Under the pieces are notes generated by a model, which saw only the letters and a program-made list of their open reading frames with translations, had not been told where the DNA came from and made no database searches. From NCBI GenBank assembly GCA_963775015.1, contig CAVZHI010000001.1:1-64000 (forward strand): a stretch of DNA of 64,000 nucleotides, read 5' to 3'. The stretch's first letter is position 1, and each line of letters begins with the position of its first letter. Below are positions 1 to 10,486 of the stretch, piece after piece. This DNA is from JAEMQF01 sp963775015. Its GTDB lineage: Bacteria; Pseudomonadota; Gammaproteobacteria; Burkholderiales; Burkholderiaceae_C. The translations under genes and the position numbers were made by a program.

Positions 1-538
1 ATGCGCCAGCGCGCCATGATCGCGATGGCCTCACTCTGGGATCCGCGCTGCTCATCGCCGACGAGCCGACGACGGCGCTGGACGTGACGATCCAGGCGCA
101 GATCCTCGAACTGCTGCGCGCGCTGCAAGCGGAACGCGGCACCGCGATCGTTCTCATCACCCACGACCTCGGAGTCGTCGCCGAAATGGCCGACGGGTCG
201 CTCGTCATGTACACCGGGCAGAGTGGTGGAACGAGGCAGCGTCGACGCGCTCTTCGCGCGAGCCGCAGCACCCGTGCACCATGGGCCTGCTCGGCGCGAT
301 CCGCGCGTCGACGACGCAGCGGACGCGGCTGCGGCGATCGAGGGCCAGTTGCCCAACCGCCTGGACGTGCCGCACGGATGCCGCTTCGCGCGCGTTGCCC
401 GTTTGCGATGCGACAGTGCCGTGCCGAGACCCGCCGGTGTGCGCGACGTCGGCGCAGGGCACATGGCCGCGTGCTGGCGCTCGCCGCTCGACCCGGCACA
501 GTTGAATCCGACGCGACGGCCTGCGCCGAGGCTGCGCC

Positions 539-542
<4 letters not shown>
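1..542 (+). pseudogene. Peptide ABC transporter ATPase, DppD/OppD-like (3' part, frameshifted)
   Basis: C-terminal part of an ATP-binding subunit of a dipeptide/oligopeptide importer; the 5' part lies outside the window. The signature-to-Walker-B stretch (LIADEPTTALDVTIQ), the H-loop (LITHDLGVVAEMA) and the C-terminal cysteine-rich tail of this family can all be read, but only by changing frame near 50, 220, 270 and several times up to 500. It ends in an ATGA overlap with the next ATPase (539-542). Because residues stay conserved between frame changes, sequencing or assembly indels are more likely than true decay. Substrate cannot be told from sequence. Confidence 0.75.
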
Positions 543-1624
<1,082 letters not shown>

Positions 1625-1650
1625 ACCCGCTCGACCCGAGGAGACCCACC

Positions 1651-3147
1651 ATGAAATCGACCCTGAACTTTCTGCGCCCGGCGTGCGAGCAGTCGCCCTG
1701 CTTGGTGCGGCGTTCGCCGTGCACGCACAGACCACGCTGCGAATGGCCTCGCCGAAGACCCTGACGCGCTCGATCCGACGCTCGCGCGAACCTTCGTCGG
1801 CCGGATCTGTTCGCGGCGCTGTGCGACAAGCTGTCGACGTCGACGAAAAGCTCGCCATCGTGCGCAGCTCGTGAAAGGCTTCGAATGGTCGGCCGACAGC
1901 AAGGCGCTGACGCTCAAGCGGCGCAGCGGTGTCACGTTCCACGATGGCGAGAAGTTCGACGCTGCGGCCGTCGAGTTCAAGATCGAGCGTCGAGGACCTG
2001 CCCTGCTCCAAGAGCGGCGAGCTGCGCCCGGTGGCGAGTGTCGACGTGATTGACAAGCTGACGGTGCGCCTGAACCTCACGGCGCCGTTCTCGCCGCTGC
2101 TCGCCGCTCTTGCAGACCGCGCCGGCATGATGGTCTCGCCGAAGCGGCGATTGGCGCTGGGCGCGCAGTTCGGCGACCAAGCCGGTGTGCTCCGGGCCAT
2201 TTCGCTTTGTCGAGCGCGTGCCGCAGACCGCATGGTGTTCGAGCGCTTCCCGAGGTACTGGAACAAGGCGTCGATCCACTTCGACAAGGTCGTCTACACG
2301 CCGATCGTCGACGCGACGTGCGCCTGGCGAATCTGAAGTCGGGCCAGCTCGACTTGCCGAGCGCGTCGCTGCGTCCGACATGGAAGCGATCCGCAAGGAA
2401 AAGCGCCTAAGAGCGCAAGCATCACCGAGATCGGTTACCAGGGGATCACGATCGACGTGGGCAAGAGCGAGCAGGCGCAGAAGGTCCCGCTCGGGCTGAC
2501 GCCCTGATGCGCGAAGCGTCGAGCTGTCGCTCGATCGCGCCGGCCTGGCGCAAGTCGTGATGGACAACGAAGCGACGATCGGCAACCAGTGGGTCGCGCC
2601 GAACAACCCGTATTACGCGAAAGGCGTGCCGATTCCCAAGCGCAACGTCGAGCGCCCGGGCGCTGCTGGAGGAAGCGGCGTCACGAAGCCGAGCTTCACG
2701 CTGATGACGGCGACGACGTCGGACGCGAAGCGCCTCGCGCTCGTCGTGCAGGCGATGAGCAAGGACGCGGCTTGACGTGAAGATCCAGACGACCGAGTTC
2801 GCGGCCTCGGTGAACCTCGCCGACAAGGGCGAGTTCGAGGCCTACGTGCTCGCCTGGAGCGGCGCCGACCCCGACGCATCTGTACAGCTTCGACGCTGCA
2901 AACTGTCGCTCCAACTACGCCGGTCATTGCATTCCCGAAGTCGACGCGCTGCCAAACGATTCACGAACCGAGCGCGACCCGCAGAGCGCAAGAAGACGTA
3001 CGACAAAATCGCCGCCCGCGTGCTCGCCGATCGGCCCATCGTTTACCTCTACCACCGCAACTGGCTCTGGGCCTTCAACGCCAAGCTCGCCGGCGTGCGC
3101 AATGTCCGGATGGCTTGCTGCGTGTGACGGGGCTGAAACTCAACTGA
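1651..3147 (+). pseudogene. ABC transporter substrate-binding protein, family 5 (frameshifted)
   Basis: Periplasmic solute-binding protein of the DppA/OppA family (SBP_bac_5), expected about 500 residues, which fits the length. ATG 1651 has a good ribosome site (GAGGAGA, 7 nt upstream) and begins a signal peptide ending near AFAVHAQ. Family hallmarks read in pieces: GFEWSADSKALTLKLRSGVTFHDGEKFDA-like segment near 1875-1980, GPFRFVERVP near 2190-2220, RFPRYWNKASIHFDKVVY near 2250, and PIVYLYHRNWLWAF near 3040. At least ten frame changes are needed. It sits directly before the two permeases, as usual. Confidence 0.8.
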
Positions 3148-3151
3148 TCCG

Positions 3152-4081
3152 ATGCTCGAATACCTCGCCAAGCGCATCGCGACGCTGATCCCGACGCTGA
3201 TCTTCGTTTCGATGCTGATCTTCGGGCTGCAGCAATTGCTGCCCGGCGATCCGGCGTTGATCCTCGCCGGCGAGGAGGGAACCGGCCGTCGTCGCGCACC
3301 TGCGCAAGACGATGCACCTCGACGAGCCCTTGCCGCTGCGCTACGTGTATTGGGTGGCGGTGTGCTGCGCGGCGACTTGGGCGAATCGGTGCGAATGCAA
3401 CTCCCGGTGCGGGAGTTGGTCGCGCAAAAGCTCCGGTCACGGTGGGGCTCGCGCTGATGGCCTTCGGCGTCGCGCTGGTGGTCGGCATTCCAGCGGGAAT
3501 CGTCGCCGCGGTGTGGCGCGGCACGGCGTGGGACACGGCGGCGAATGCGTTTCCGCTGTGGGGCCTGTCGACGCCGAATTTCTGGCTCGGGATTCTGCTC
3601 ATCCTGCTGTTCTCGGTCGAGCTCGGCTGGTTGCGGCGTCGGGTTACGTGAGTCCGTTCGAAGACCTGGGCGCGAAACTCGCATCGATGGTCATGCCCGC
3701 CTTCGTCCTGGGCAACGCGATCGCTGCGGTGCTGATGCGGCATACGCGAGCGCGATGCTGCAGGTCATGAACACCGACTACGTGCGCACCCGCGCGCCAA
3801 AGGTCTGCGCGAGCGCGCCGTCGTGCTCAACACGCGCTGCGCAACGCGCTCACTCCCGTCATCACGCTCGGCGCGCTGGAGCTCGGAACGCTGCTCTCGG
3901 CGCCGTGCTCACCGAGCAGGTGCTTCGATTCCGGGCTTCGGCAAGCTCATCGTCGAGCGGTGTTCAACCGCGACGATGCCGTCGTGCAAGGCGTCGTTCT
4001 CGTGACGGCGACGACTACATCGTTCTCAACCTGCTCGCCGACCTGGCGTACTTTCTCGCCAACCCACGCTTGCGCCAATGA
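3152..4081 (+). pseudogene. ABC transporter permease, DppB-like (frameshifted)
   Basis: First inner-membrane permease of the importer. ATG 3152 begins MLEYLAKRIATLIPTL, a typical DppB start, 4 bp after the binding-protein stop. Further hallmarks are GLQQLLPGDPALILAGE, then clean membrane segments from 3442 to 3651, MPAFVLGNAIAAVLMRHTR near 3700, and the EAA loop (YVRTARAKGLRERAVV) near 3780-3830, with IPGFGKL later. Frame changes occur near 3280, 3355, 3435, 3640, 3745, 3800, 3925, 3980 and 4010. The gene ends at 4079-4081 just before the second permease. Confidence 0.8.
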
Positions 4082-4201
4082 GGTCCTGTTGATTCCCGCA
4101 CTCGCGTCGCCCGCCGCCGCGGCGCGGTCCGATCGCGCCGCGCCGCTGCCGGCGAGCCCCTGGCGCCGCGCCTGGCGCCGGCTCGTGCGGCGCGCGCGGC
4201 G

Positions 4202-4987
4202 ATGCTGGGCCTCTTTGTCGTGCTCGGTTTCATCGGCCTGGCGCTTTTCGCGCCGTGGATCGCGAGCCACGACCCCATCGCGACCGATTGGGGGGCACTG
4301 CGCAAAGCGCCGTCCCTCGCGCACTGGTTCGGCACCGACGAGATCGGCCGCGACGTGCTGTCGCGCGTCATCTACGGCACGCGCGCTTCGCTGCTCGCGG
4401 GCGTGATGTCGGTGTCGATTTCGCTCGCGCTGGGCGTGCCGATCGGGCTGCTCGCCGGTGTCGTCGGCGGCTGGCTCGACGCGCTCATCTCGCGCATCAC
4501 CGACGCGTTTCTCGCCTGCCCGTTTCTGATCCTGGCGATTGCCCTGGCCGCGTTCCTCGGGCCCTCTTTGAGCAACGCGATGATCGCGATCGGCATTTCG
4601 GCGACACCGATCTTCGTCCGCCTGACGCGGGCTCAGGTGCTGAACGTGAAAGTCGAGGACTACATCGAAGCCGCGCGCGCGATCGGCAATCCGCCCTGGC
4701 GTGTCGCGCTGCGCCACATCGCGCCGAACGTCACCGCGCCGCTCATCGTGCAGGCGACCCTCGCGATCGCCGGCGCGGTGATCGCCGAGGCGAGCCTGTC
4801 GTTCCTCGGTCTGGGCCAACAACCGCCCGCGCCGAGTTGGGGCAGCATGCTCAACGTGGCGAAGAACTTCGTCGAAAACGCGCCGTGGATGGCGGTCTGG
4901 CCCGGCCTGGCGATCTTCTGCCTCGTGATGGCGTTCAATCTGCTCGGCGACGGCCTGCGCGACGCGCTCGACCCGCGAGAGCAATGA
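4202..4987 (+). CDS. ABC transporter permease, DppC-like
   Basis: Second permease of the peptide-type importer. From ATG 4202 there is an uninterrupted 261-residue frame with several hydrophobic segments, the HWFGTDEIGRDVLSR motif characteristic of DppC/OppC, and an EAA loop (DYIEAARAIGNPPW, about residues 153-166). The true start is probably further upstream: a different frame from about 4089 reads LLIPALAS...RRAWRRLVRRAR and would join at about 4195 through a one-base shift. This is the point where the dense frameshifting of the upstream genes ends. Its stop overlaps a possible promoter for infA. Confidence 0.85.
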   Translation: MLGLFVVLGFIGLALFAPWIASHDPIATDWGALRKAPSLAHWFGTDEIGRDVLSRVIYGTRASLLAGVMSVSISLALGVPIGLLAGVVGGWLDALISRITDAFLACPFLILAIALAAFLGPSLSNAMIAIGISATPIFVRLTRAQVLNVKVEDYIEAARAIGNPPWRVALRHIAPNVTAPLIVQATLAIAGAVIAEASLSFLGLGQQPPAPSWGSMLNVAKNFVENAPWMAVWPGLAIFCLVMAFNLLGDGLRDALDPREQ

Positions 4988-5013
4988 CCCCGAAAGGCTC
5001 GCGGTGGTACAGT
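4984..5013 (+). promoter_or_regulatory. Possible sigma-70 promoter for infA
   Basis: ATGACC (4984-4989) and TACAGT (5008-5013) are separated by 18 bp and lie about 150 bp upstream of infA, overlapping the dppC-like stop codon. Both hexamers match the consensus only in part. This is the best candidate seen in the 172-bp gap and is a weak call. Confidence 0.3.
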
Positions 5014-5159
5014 GCAGCCTTCGTTTGCGGCGTGCGGCTCGCCCAGGAGCCGCTGCAACGCGCCGCGAATGTCTTGATTTCAAGCCCTCGTCGATCCTCC
5101 CGCAGCCCCTTGCTTCGGCGGCTTCGTCTCGGAGCCGTCCCCTCGAAGGAGCCCAGGCC

Positions 5160-5429
5160 ATGGCCAAGGAAGAATTGATCGAAATGAGCGGCGTCGTCAA
5201 CGAGGTGCTGCCCGACTCGCGCTTTCGCGTGACGCTGGAAAACGGCCATCAGCTCATCGCCTACACGTCGGGGAAGATGCGCAAGCACCACATCCGCATT
5301 CTCGCCGGCGACAACGTTTCGCTCGAGCTCTCGCCTTACGACCTGAGCAAGGGGCGGATCACGTTCCGCCACCTGGAGCGGCGCGGGCCTTCGACCGGCT
5401 CTTCCCGGCCGGGGCAGCGCAGCGCCTGA
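5160..5429 (+). CDS. infA: Translation initiation factor IF-1
   Basis: IF-1 binds the ribosomal A site on the 30S subunit during initiation. The 89-residue product begins MAKEELIEMSGVV and carries the S1-like OB fold with RFRVTLENGHQ, GKMRKHHIRIL and GDNVSLELSPYDLSKGRI, all IF-1 hallmarks. It is longer than the usual 72 residues because of a basic, Ser/Gly-rich tail (RRGPSTGSSRPGQRSA), as in the second IF-1 copies known from beta-proteobacteria. ATG 5160 has AAGGAG 8 nt upstream. No ribosomal protein genes adjoin it, so this is probably not the copy inside the main ribosomal-protein operon. Confidence 0.95.
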   Translation: MAKEELIEMSGVVNEVLPDSRFRVTLENGHQLIAYTSGKMRKHHIRILAGDNVSLELSPYDLSKGRITFRHLERRGPSTGSSRPGQRSA

Positions 5430-5446
5430 GCGGTTGCGGCTCAGGC
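5424..5446. terminator. Hairpin between convergent infA and eamA-family genes
   Basis: GCCTGAGC (5424-5431) and GCTCAGGC (5439-5446) form a perfect 8-bp stem with a 7-nt loop. It spans the infA stop codon and lies in the 33-bp gap between two convergent genes. There is no T-run on either side, so intrinsic termination is possible but not shown. Confidence 0.4.
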
Positions 5447-5462
5447 TCGGGGGCAGCGCCGC

Positions 5463-6359
5463 TCACAGCGTCGCGACCGGAGGCAAGGGCACGGGCTTGG
5501 GCCCGAGCAACCCCAGGCTGAGCGCCGTGCCGAGCAAGACCACGGCACCGCCGGCGAGCATCTGCAAGGTGACCTCTTCGCCCAGGTAGAGCGAGCCCGA
5601 GATCAGCGCCACCACCGGGTTCAGGAACGTCACCGACATCGCGCGCACCGCGCCGATGCGCCGCAGCAGGCGGAAGTACATCAAAAATCCCAGGCCTGAA
5701 CTCGCGACGCCGAGAAACGCCACTTCGGCCCAGGCGCGCGCGCCCGGGTTTTCGCTTGGCCAGGTCGCCCAGGCAATCGGCGCCAGCACAACGCTCGCGG
5801 CGAGCAGGCTGCCCACGGTGATGACGAGCGAATCGGCGCTGGCCAGGTGTTGGCGCGTGTAGTTCGCGCCGACACTCCAGACGATCGAGGTGCCGAGCAC
5901 CGCGAGCACGGCGACGAGGCCGTCGCCGCTCTTGAACGAGACGCTGCCCCACATCAATAGGCCGACGCCCGCAAATCCCACGACCAGGCCCAATGCGCGC
6001 CAGCGCCCGAGGCGCTCTTTGAGAAAGTAGTGCGCGATCAATCCGGCAAACAGCGGCGCCGTCGCGTTCAGCACCGCCACCAAGCCCGCCGTGATGTGCA
6101 GCGACGCGTAGGCGAGCAGCATGAACGGCACCGCGGTGAACGGTATTCCCAGCATCAGGAGTTGTCGCGGGTGCGCGCGCAAGGTGGGCCATCCGCCGCG
6201 CAGCAACATCACCGGCGCCAGGAGGACCGCAGCGAGCCCGAGTCGCAACGCGACGAGCGGCGCCGGGCCGAATGCCGGAACCGCGGCGCGAACGAACAGA
6301 TACGCCGCGCCCCACAGCAAGCTCAGCAACAACAGTTCGGCCATGTCTCGGGGGCGCAT
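5463..6359 (-). CDS. EamA/DMT-family inner-membrane transporter
   Basis: A 298-residue protein of the drug/metabolite transporter superfamily with ten predicted membrane segments in two EamA repeats (roughly residues 5-135 and 150-285). Recognisable features are the early LLSLLWGAAYLFVRAAVPAFGP segment, GLVAVLNATAPLFAGLIAHYFLKERL closing repeat one, and LNPVVALISGSLYLGEEVT in repeat two. Substrate is unknown for most of this family. Two starts are possible (6359 or 6344), neither with a strong ribosome site. The ISAzo13-type element ends only 13 bp upstream of 6359, so the original promoter may have been displaced. Confidence 0.88.
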   Translation of the reverse strand: MRPRDMAELLLLSLLWGAAYLFVRAAVPAFGPAPLVALRLGLAAVLLAPVMLLRGGWPTLRAHPRQLLMLGIPFTAVPFMLLAYASLHITAGLVAVLNATAPLFAGLIAHYFLKERLGRWRALGLVVGFAGVGLLMWGSVSFKSGDGLVAVLAVLGTSIVWSVGANYTRQHLASADSLVITVGSLLAASVVLAPIAWATWPSENPGARAWAEVAFLGVASSGLGFLMYFRLLRRIGAVRAMSVTFLNPVVALISGSLYLGEEVTLQMLAGGAVVLLGTALSLGLLGPKPVPLPPVATL

Positions 6360-6372
6360 CGGGCCGAGCTTA

Positions 6373-6401
6373 GGAACCTAGCAATAATAACTTGAACACT
6401 T
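6373..6401 (+). repeat. Left inverted repeat of the ISAzo13-family element
   Basis: 29 bp beginning GGAACCTAGC; it pairs with 7692-7720 with one mismatch (the tenth base, C here and A on the other arm). Confidence 0.88.
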
Positions 6402-6426
6402 CGCGTTGAGGGCCTACGATGCATCG

Positions 6427-7690
6427 ATGGATCAAACGCCACTTGTCGAAGCCAAGTTCAAGGTCTTGTCGCATCGGCTTGGACGAGGCGACGCTTGCGA
6501 TTGTGGGCCGCAGCCGAGGCGCGCAGTCTTGGGCGCGGCGGCGTCAGCGTGGTGGCCAAGGTTGCAGGGTTGTCGCGCACCACCGTCTACGCCGGCTTGG
6601 CCGAGATCGAGGCCGCCGGCAAGGCCAAGGGCAGGAGCAAGGCGGCCGCGCAGCCGTTGGCGACGGCGGCTGCGCACAAGCGCATTCGCGCGCCTGGCGG
6701 TGGACGCAAGCGATTGGTGGACATCGACGCGAGCTTGCTCGCCGATCTTGACGCGCTGGTCGAGCCCACCAGCCGGGGCGACCCGATGTCGCCGCTGCGC
6801 TGGACGTGCAAGAGCACCACAAGGCTGGCCGCCGAGCTTGCTCGAAGCGGCCATCGGGTGAGTCAGCGCACGGTGTGCGACCTGCTGGCCCAACTCAACT
6901 ACAGCCTCCAGTCGGTGCGCAAGACGCGTGAAGGCGGCCAGCATCCGGACCGCGACGCGCAGTTCCAGTACATCGCCACCATGGTGACGAAGTTCCAGCG
7001 CCAGCGCCAGCCGGTGATCTCGGTGGACACCAAGAAGAAGGAACTCATCGGGGACTTCAAGAACGCCGGGCGCGAATGGCACCCGCAGGGACAGCCCGAG
7101 CAGGTTCGGGTGCACGACTTCATCGACGACGAATTGGGCAAGGTCGCGCCCTACGGGGTCTACGACGTGACGGCCAACGTCGGCTGGGTCAGCGTGGGGA
7201 TCGACCACGACACGGCCGAGTTCGCCGTGCAGAGCATCCGCCGCTGGTGGTTCGAGATGGGGCAACCGATGTACAGGCAGGCCAAGCGGCTGCTCATCAC
7301 CGCCGACTGCGGCGGCAGCAACGGCTACCGCGTGCGTTTGTGGAGGCTGCAGCTGCAGCGGCTGGCCGATGAACTCGGCCTGGAGGTCCAGGTCTGCCAC
7401 TTCCCGCCGGGCACCAGCAAGTGGAACAAGATCGAGCATCGGATGTTCTGCCACATCACCAACAACTGGCGAGGCCGACCGCTGCTGAGCCGGCAGGTGG
7501 TGGTCAATCTCGATCGGCAGCGTCACCACCGACCAAGGCCTGCGCGTGAAGGCCGCGCTCGACGAGAACACCTACGAAGCCGGCATCAAGGTCAGCGACG
7601 CCGAACTTGCAGCCATCAACCTCAAGCCCGACAAATTCCATGGCGAATGGAACTACCGCGTCAGGCCAAGAGTGGCGCTCGCGGCATGCC
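6427..7690 (+). pseudogene. ISAzo13-family transposase (frameshifted)
   Basis: DDE transposase of the ISAzo13 group. The N-terminus (MDQTPLVEAKFKVLSHRL) is in frame 1, followed by DEATL in frame 2 and then a long frame-3 stretch (6495 to about 7510) with a helix-turn-helix (KVAGLSRTTVYAGL), RAPGGGRK, and the catalytic core around ISVDTKKKELIGDFKNAG, DVTANVGWVSVGIDHDTAEFA, ITADCGGSNG and PPGTSKWNKIEHRMF. The C-terminal IGSVTTDQGLRVKAALDENTYE...FHGEWNY continues in frame 1. The three shifts, near 6481, 6493 and 7510, make it inactive as written. The exact stop is uncertain. Confidence 0.85.
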
Positions 7691-7691
7691 T

Positions 7692-7720
7692 AAGTGTTCA
7701 AGTTATTATTTCTAGGTTCC
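7692..7720 (-). repeat. Right inverted repeat of the ISAzo13-family element
   Basis: Reverse complement reads GGAACCTAGA..., matching the left end in 28 of 29 positions; it is followed by TTA, which is also present outside the left end. Confidence 0.88.
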
Positions 7721-7789
7721 TTAGGCTGCCTTCCCTGGCCGGATTGCGGCGTTGACGACGCCGGGTGATCGACACCGATTCCTCGAAAC

Positions 7790-8308
7790 CTACTTCGACG
7801 CCGCCTTCGGCTCTTCGAACTTTCCGCCGGACTTGTTCGCCATGTAGACGACAGCGCGGCCGATTTCGAAGTCGCTGAAATCGCCACCGCCTTGCGCGAC
7901 CATCGCGCCCTTGCCCTTCAACGCCGAATTCAGCAGCGCCGGATAGCCGGTCGCGATGCGCGGCCCCCAGGCGGCGGCGTCGCCGAGTTTGGGCGCGTTC
8001 GCCACGCCCGGCGTGTGGCACGCGGTGCACATCGCGGCAAAGACCTGCTCGCCGCTCTTCGCTTCGGCGCTGCTTGCCGCATCCTTGATCTCGACTTTGC
8101 CGACCGGCGCGATGCGCGCCGCCACCGCCTGGGGCGCCAGACCGTCGGTGCCGGGAGGCGGCGCCAGATCGGCGGTGACGTAGCTCACGAGAAGCACGAT
8201 CACGGCGATGGGCACGGCAAACGACAGAATGATCGTGACGATCAACTGGCCTGGCGTCTTGATCGGGGTTTCGTGCGAATGATCGACTTCTTGCTGAGCG
8301 CTGCTCAT
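7790..8308 (-). CDS. Membrane-anchored c-type cytochrome (cytochrome c5-like)
   Basis: A 172-residue electron-transfer protein. Residues about 20-42 form one hydrophobic anchor (TIILSFAVPIAVIVLLVSYV); the rest would face the periplasm. A single heme site CTACH lies at about residues 95-99, followed by the PG typical of cytochrome c5/CytC_5, and a distal Met is available in VVYMANKSGG near the C-terminus. The spacing from CXXCH to this Met fits class I cytochromes. ATG 8308 has AAGGAA 6 nt upstream. It stands alone; the next plus-strand feature is a divergent tRNA gene. Confidence 0.9.
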   Translation of the reverse strand: MSSAQQEVDHSHETPIKTPGQLIVTIILSFAVPIAVIVLLVSYVTADLAPPPGTDGLAPQAVAARIAPVGKVEIKDAASSAEAKSGEQVFAAMCTACHTPGVANAPKLGDAAAWGPRIATGYPALLNSALKGKGAMVAQGGGDFSDFEIGRAVVYMANKSGGKFEEPKAASK

Positions 8309-8444
8309 AAAGTTCCTTCGGCTGGGAAAGGCTGCGGTGGCGCGGTGCGTTGCCCGCTCAAAAGCGCGCGATTATAGGGTTGGCGATTTCGCCTCGAAGC
8401 ACCCGGGCCTGCCGCAGCGAGGCCACTGCTAGAATCGCGCGCCT

Positions 8445-8520
8445 GCGTCCGTAGCTCAATGGATAGAGTACTGCCCTCCGAAGGCAGGGGTTGCTGGTTC
8501 GATCCCAGCCGGGCGCGCCA
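8445..8520 (+). tRNA. tRNA-Arg (anticodon CCG)
   Basis: A complete cloverleaf with encoded CCA. The acceptor stem GCGTCCG pairs with CGGGCGC (one G-U), the D arm carries GCTCAATGGATAGAGT, the anticodon stem CTGCC/GGCAG encloses CTCCGAA with anticodon CCG at 8478-8480, and the T arm holds GGTTCGATCC. It reads the Arg codon CGG. It lies 53 bp upstream of the membrane acyltransferase gene on the same strand. Confidence 0.95.
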
Positions 8521-8573
8521 GTGGGCTGCAGGCAGCGGCCGGATGCCAGCACACCCTGACCCTGCCCACACCC

Positions 8574-10456
8574 ATGAACGACCCGCACCCGAATCAGTTT
8601 GCGCTGCTGCGGCAACGCCGCTTCGCGCCGTTCTTCTGGACCCAGTTCCTCGGCGCGGGCAACGACAACCTGTTCAAGTTTGCGTTCACCGTGATGGTGA
8701 CGTACCAGTTGCAGGTGCAATGGCTGCCTCCTGCACTGGCGGGTTTGGCGATCGGCGCCCTGTTCATCCTGCCCTTCCTGCTGTTCTCGGCGACGAGCGG
8801 TCAGCTCGCCGACAAGCTGGAGAAGACGCAGATGATGCGCTTCATCAAGTCGCTCGAGATCGGAATCATGGGCTGGCCGCGTGGGGCTTCTACGCCGCCA
8901 GCGTGCCGGTGCTGCTCGCGTGTGTATTCCTGATGGGTCTGCACTCGACGCTGTTCGGGCCGGTCAAGTTCGCCTACCTGCCGCAACACCTGGGTGAACG
9001 CGAAATCACCGGCGGCAACGGCGTCGTCGAGATGGGCACGTTTGTCGCGATCCTGCTCGGCAACGTCGCCGGCGGCTTGCTCATCGGCGTGCCGGAGGTC
9101 GGCGCGTCATACGTGGCGTGGGCTTGCCTCAGCCTGGCCGTGCTCGGGCGCGCGATGGCGCAGTTCATTCCGGCTTCGCCGCCCTCCGATCCGAGTCTGA
9201 GGATCAACTGGAATCCGTTCAGCGAAACCTGGCGCAATTTGGCGCTGGCGCGCAGCAACATCGTCGTGTTTCGATCCCTGCTCGGCATTTCATGGATGTG
9301 GTTCTTCGGCGCCGTGTTCCTGGCGCAGTTTCCGTCGTTTGCGAAAGACGTGCTGCACGGCGATGAACAAGTCGCCTCGGCGCTGCTCGTCGTGTTTTCG
9401 GTCGGCATCGGCGTCGGTTCGCTGCTCTGCGAAGTGCTCAGCCGGCGCCATGTGGAGATCGGCCTGGTGCCGCTCGGCGCGATCGGCATGAGCGTGTTTT
9501 CCGTCGATTTGTACTTCGCATCGCGCGGCCTGCCGCCTGCAACCAGCCTGACGCTGGCACAGTTTCTTGGCGAGCCCGCGCACTGGCGCGTGCTCGCCGA
9601 TCTGGCGCTGCTGTCGCTCTTTGCCGGTCTGTACAGCGTGCCGATGTACGCGCTGATCCAGACGCGTGCGCCGGCGAGCCACCGGGCACGCATCATTGCC
9701 GCGAACAACATCCTGAACGCGCTGTTCATGATCGTCAGTTCCGTGCTCGTCGGCGCGCTGCTTCACGCCGGCCTGAGCATCCCGCAGGTATTCCTGCTCA
9801 CGGGCCTGGCGAACGCGCTCGTCGCGACCTACATCTTCCTGCTCGTTCCCGAGTACCTGCTGCGCTTCATCGCCTGGGTCGCATCGCGCCTCGTGTATCG
9901 CTTCGAGGTGCGCGGCGAGGAGCACATTCCGGTGCAAGGCGCGGCGATCCTGGTCTGCAACCACGTCAGTTTCATCGACGCCGTGCTGCTGATGGCGGCG
10001 AGCCCGCGGCCGATCCGTTTCATCATGGACCACAAGATTTTTCGCATTCCGGTGCTCGGCGCGCTGTTCAAGCTCGGCAAGGCGATCCCGATCGCGTCGC
10101 AGCGCGACGACGCAGCGGTCTACGAAGCGGCGTTTCGCGACGCGCGTGCCGTGCTCGCTGCCGGCGACTTGCTGTGCATCTTTCCGGAAGGCGCGATCAC
10201 GCGCGACGGCGAACTCGGCGTCTTCAAGGGCGGCGTGATGAAGGTGCTGGAAACGCACCCCGTGCCCGTCGTGCCCCTGGCGTTGCACAACCTGTGGGGT
10301 TCGTTCTTCTCGCGCATCGACGGCGCGGCGATGATCCGGCCGCTGCGCCGCGGCGTGTTCTCGCGCGTGGGGGTGCGTGCCGGCGCGCCGCTGGCCGCGG
10401 CCGAGGTGACACCGCAGCGTCTGCGCGAATCGGTCGCGAAGCTGCTCGCGGCCTGA
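8574..10456 (+). CDS. MFS (LplT-like) transporter fused to PlsC-type acyltransferase, one apparent frameshift
   Basis: About 627 residues: an N-terminal 12-segment major-facilitator domain resembling lysophospholipid flippase LplT (QFLGAGNDNLFKFAF at the start, PVKFAYLPQHL near residue 135), then a C-terminal glycerolipid acyltransferase with the H(X4)D motif NHVSFID (about residue 462) and FPEGAITRDGELGVFKGG (about 536-552). This is the arrangement of Aas-like phospholipid repair proteins without the AMP-ligase domain. A likely one-base loss near 8870 splits the gene: MNDPHPNQ...EIGIMG is in one frame and LAAWGFYAASVPVLL onward in another. Role inferred: import and re-acylation of lysophospholipid at the inner membrane. 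Confidence 0.85.
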
Positions 10457-10486
10457 CTGCTCGCCTTTTCCGCGACGCCGGACCCG

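Larger units (their letters stand above)
6373..7720 (+). mobile_element. ISAzo13-family insertion sequence (1348 bp)
   Basis: The element is bounded by 29-bp inverted repeats, 6373-6401 and 7692-7720, which differ at one base and start GGAACCTAG. TTA stands directly outside both ends (6370-6372 and 7721-7723), consistent with a 3-bp target duplication. It encodes one transposase of the Rhodopirellula/ISAzo13 type on the plus strand, now frameshifted. It sits between the eamA-family gene and the cytochrome c gene, whose 5' and 3' ends respectively point toward it. Confidence 0.88.

Noticed and set aside
3947..5200. Minus-strand open frame of about 417 codons across the permease and infA region
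   Set aside because: The translation is Arg/Asp/His-rich filler opposite conserved permease and IF-1 sequence.
8445..8520. tRNA-Arg gene as an integration site of a genomic island
   Set aside because: No integrase gene and no repeated tRNA 3' end were found nearby.
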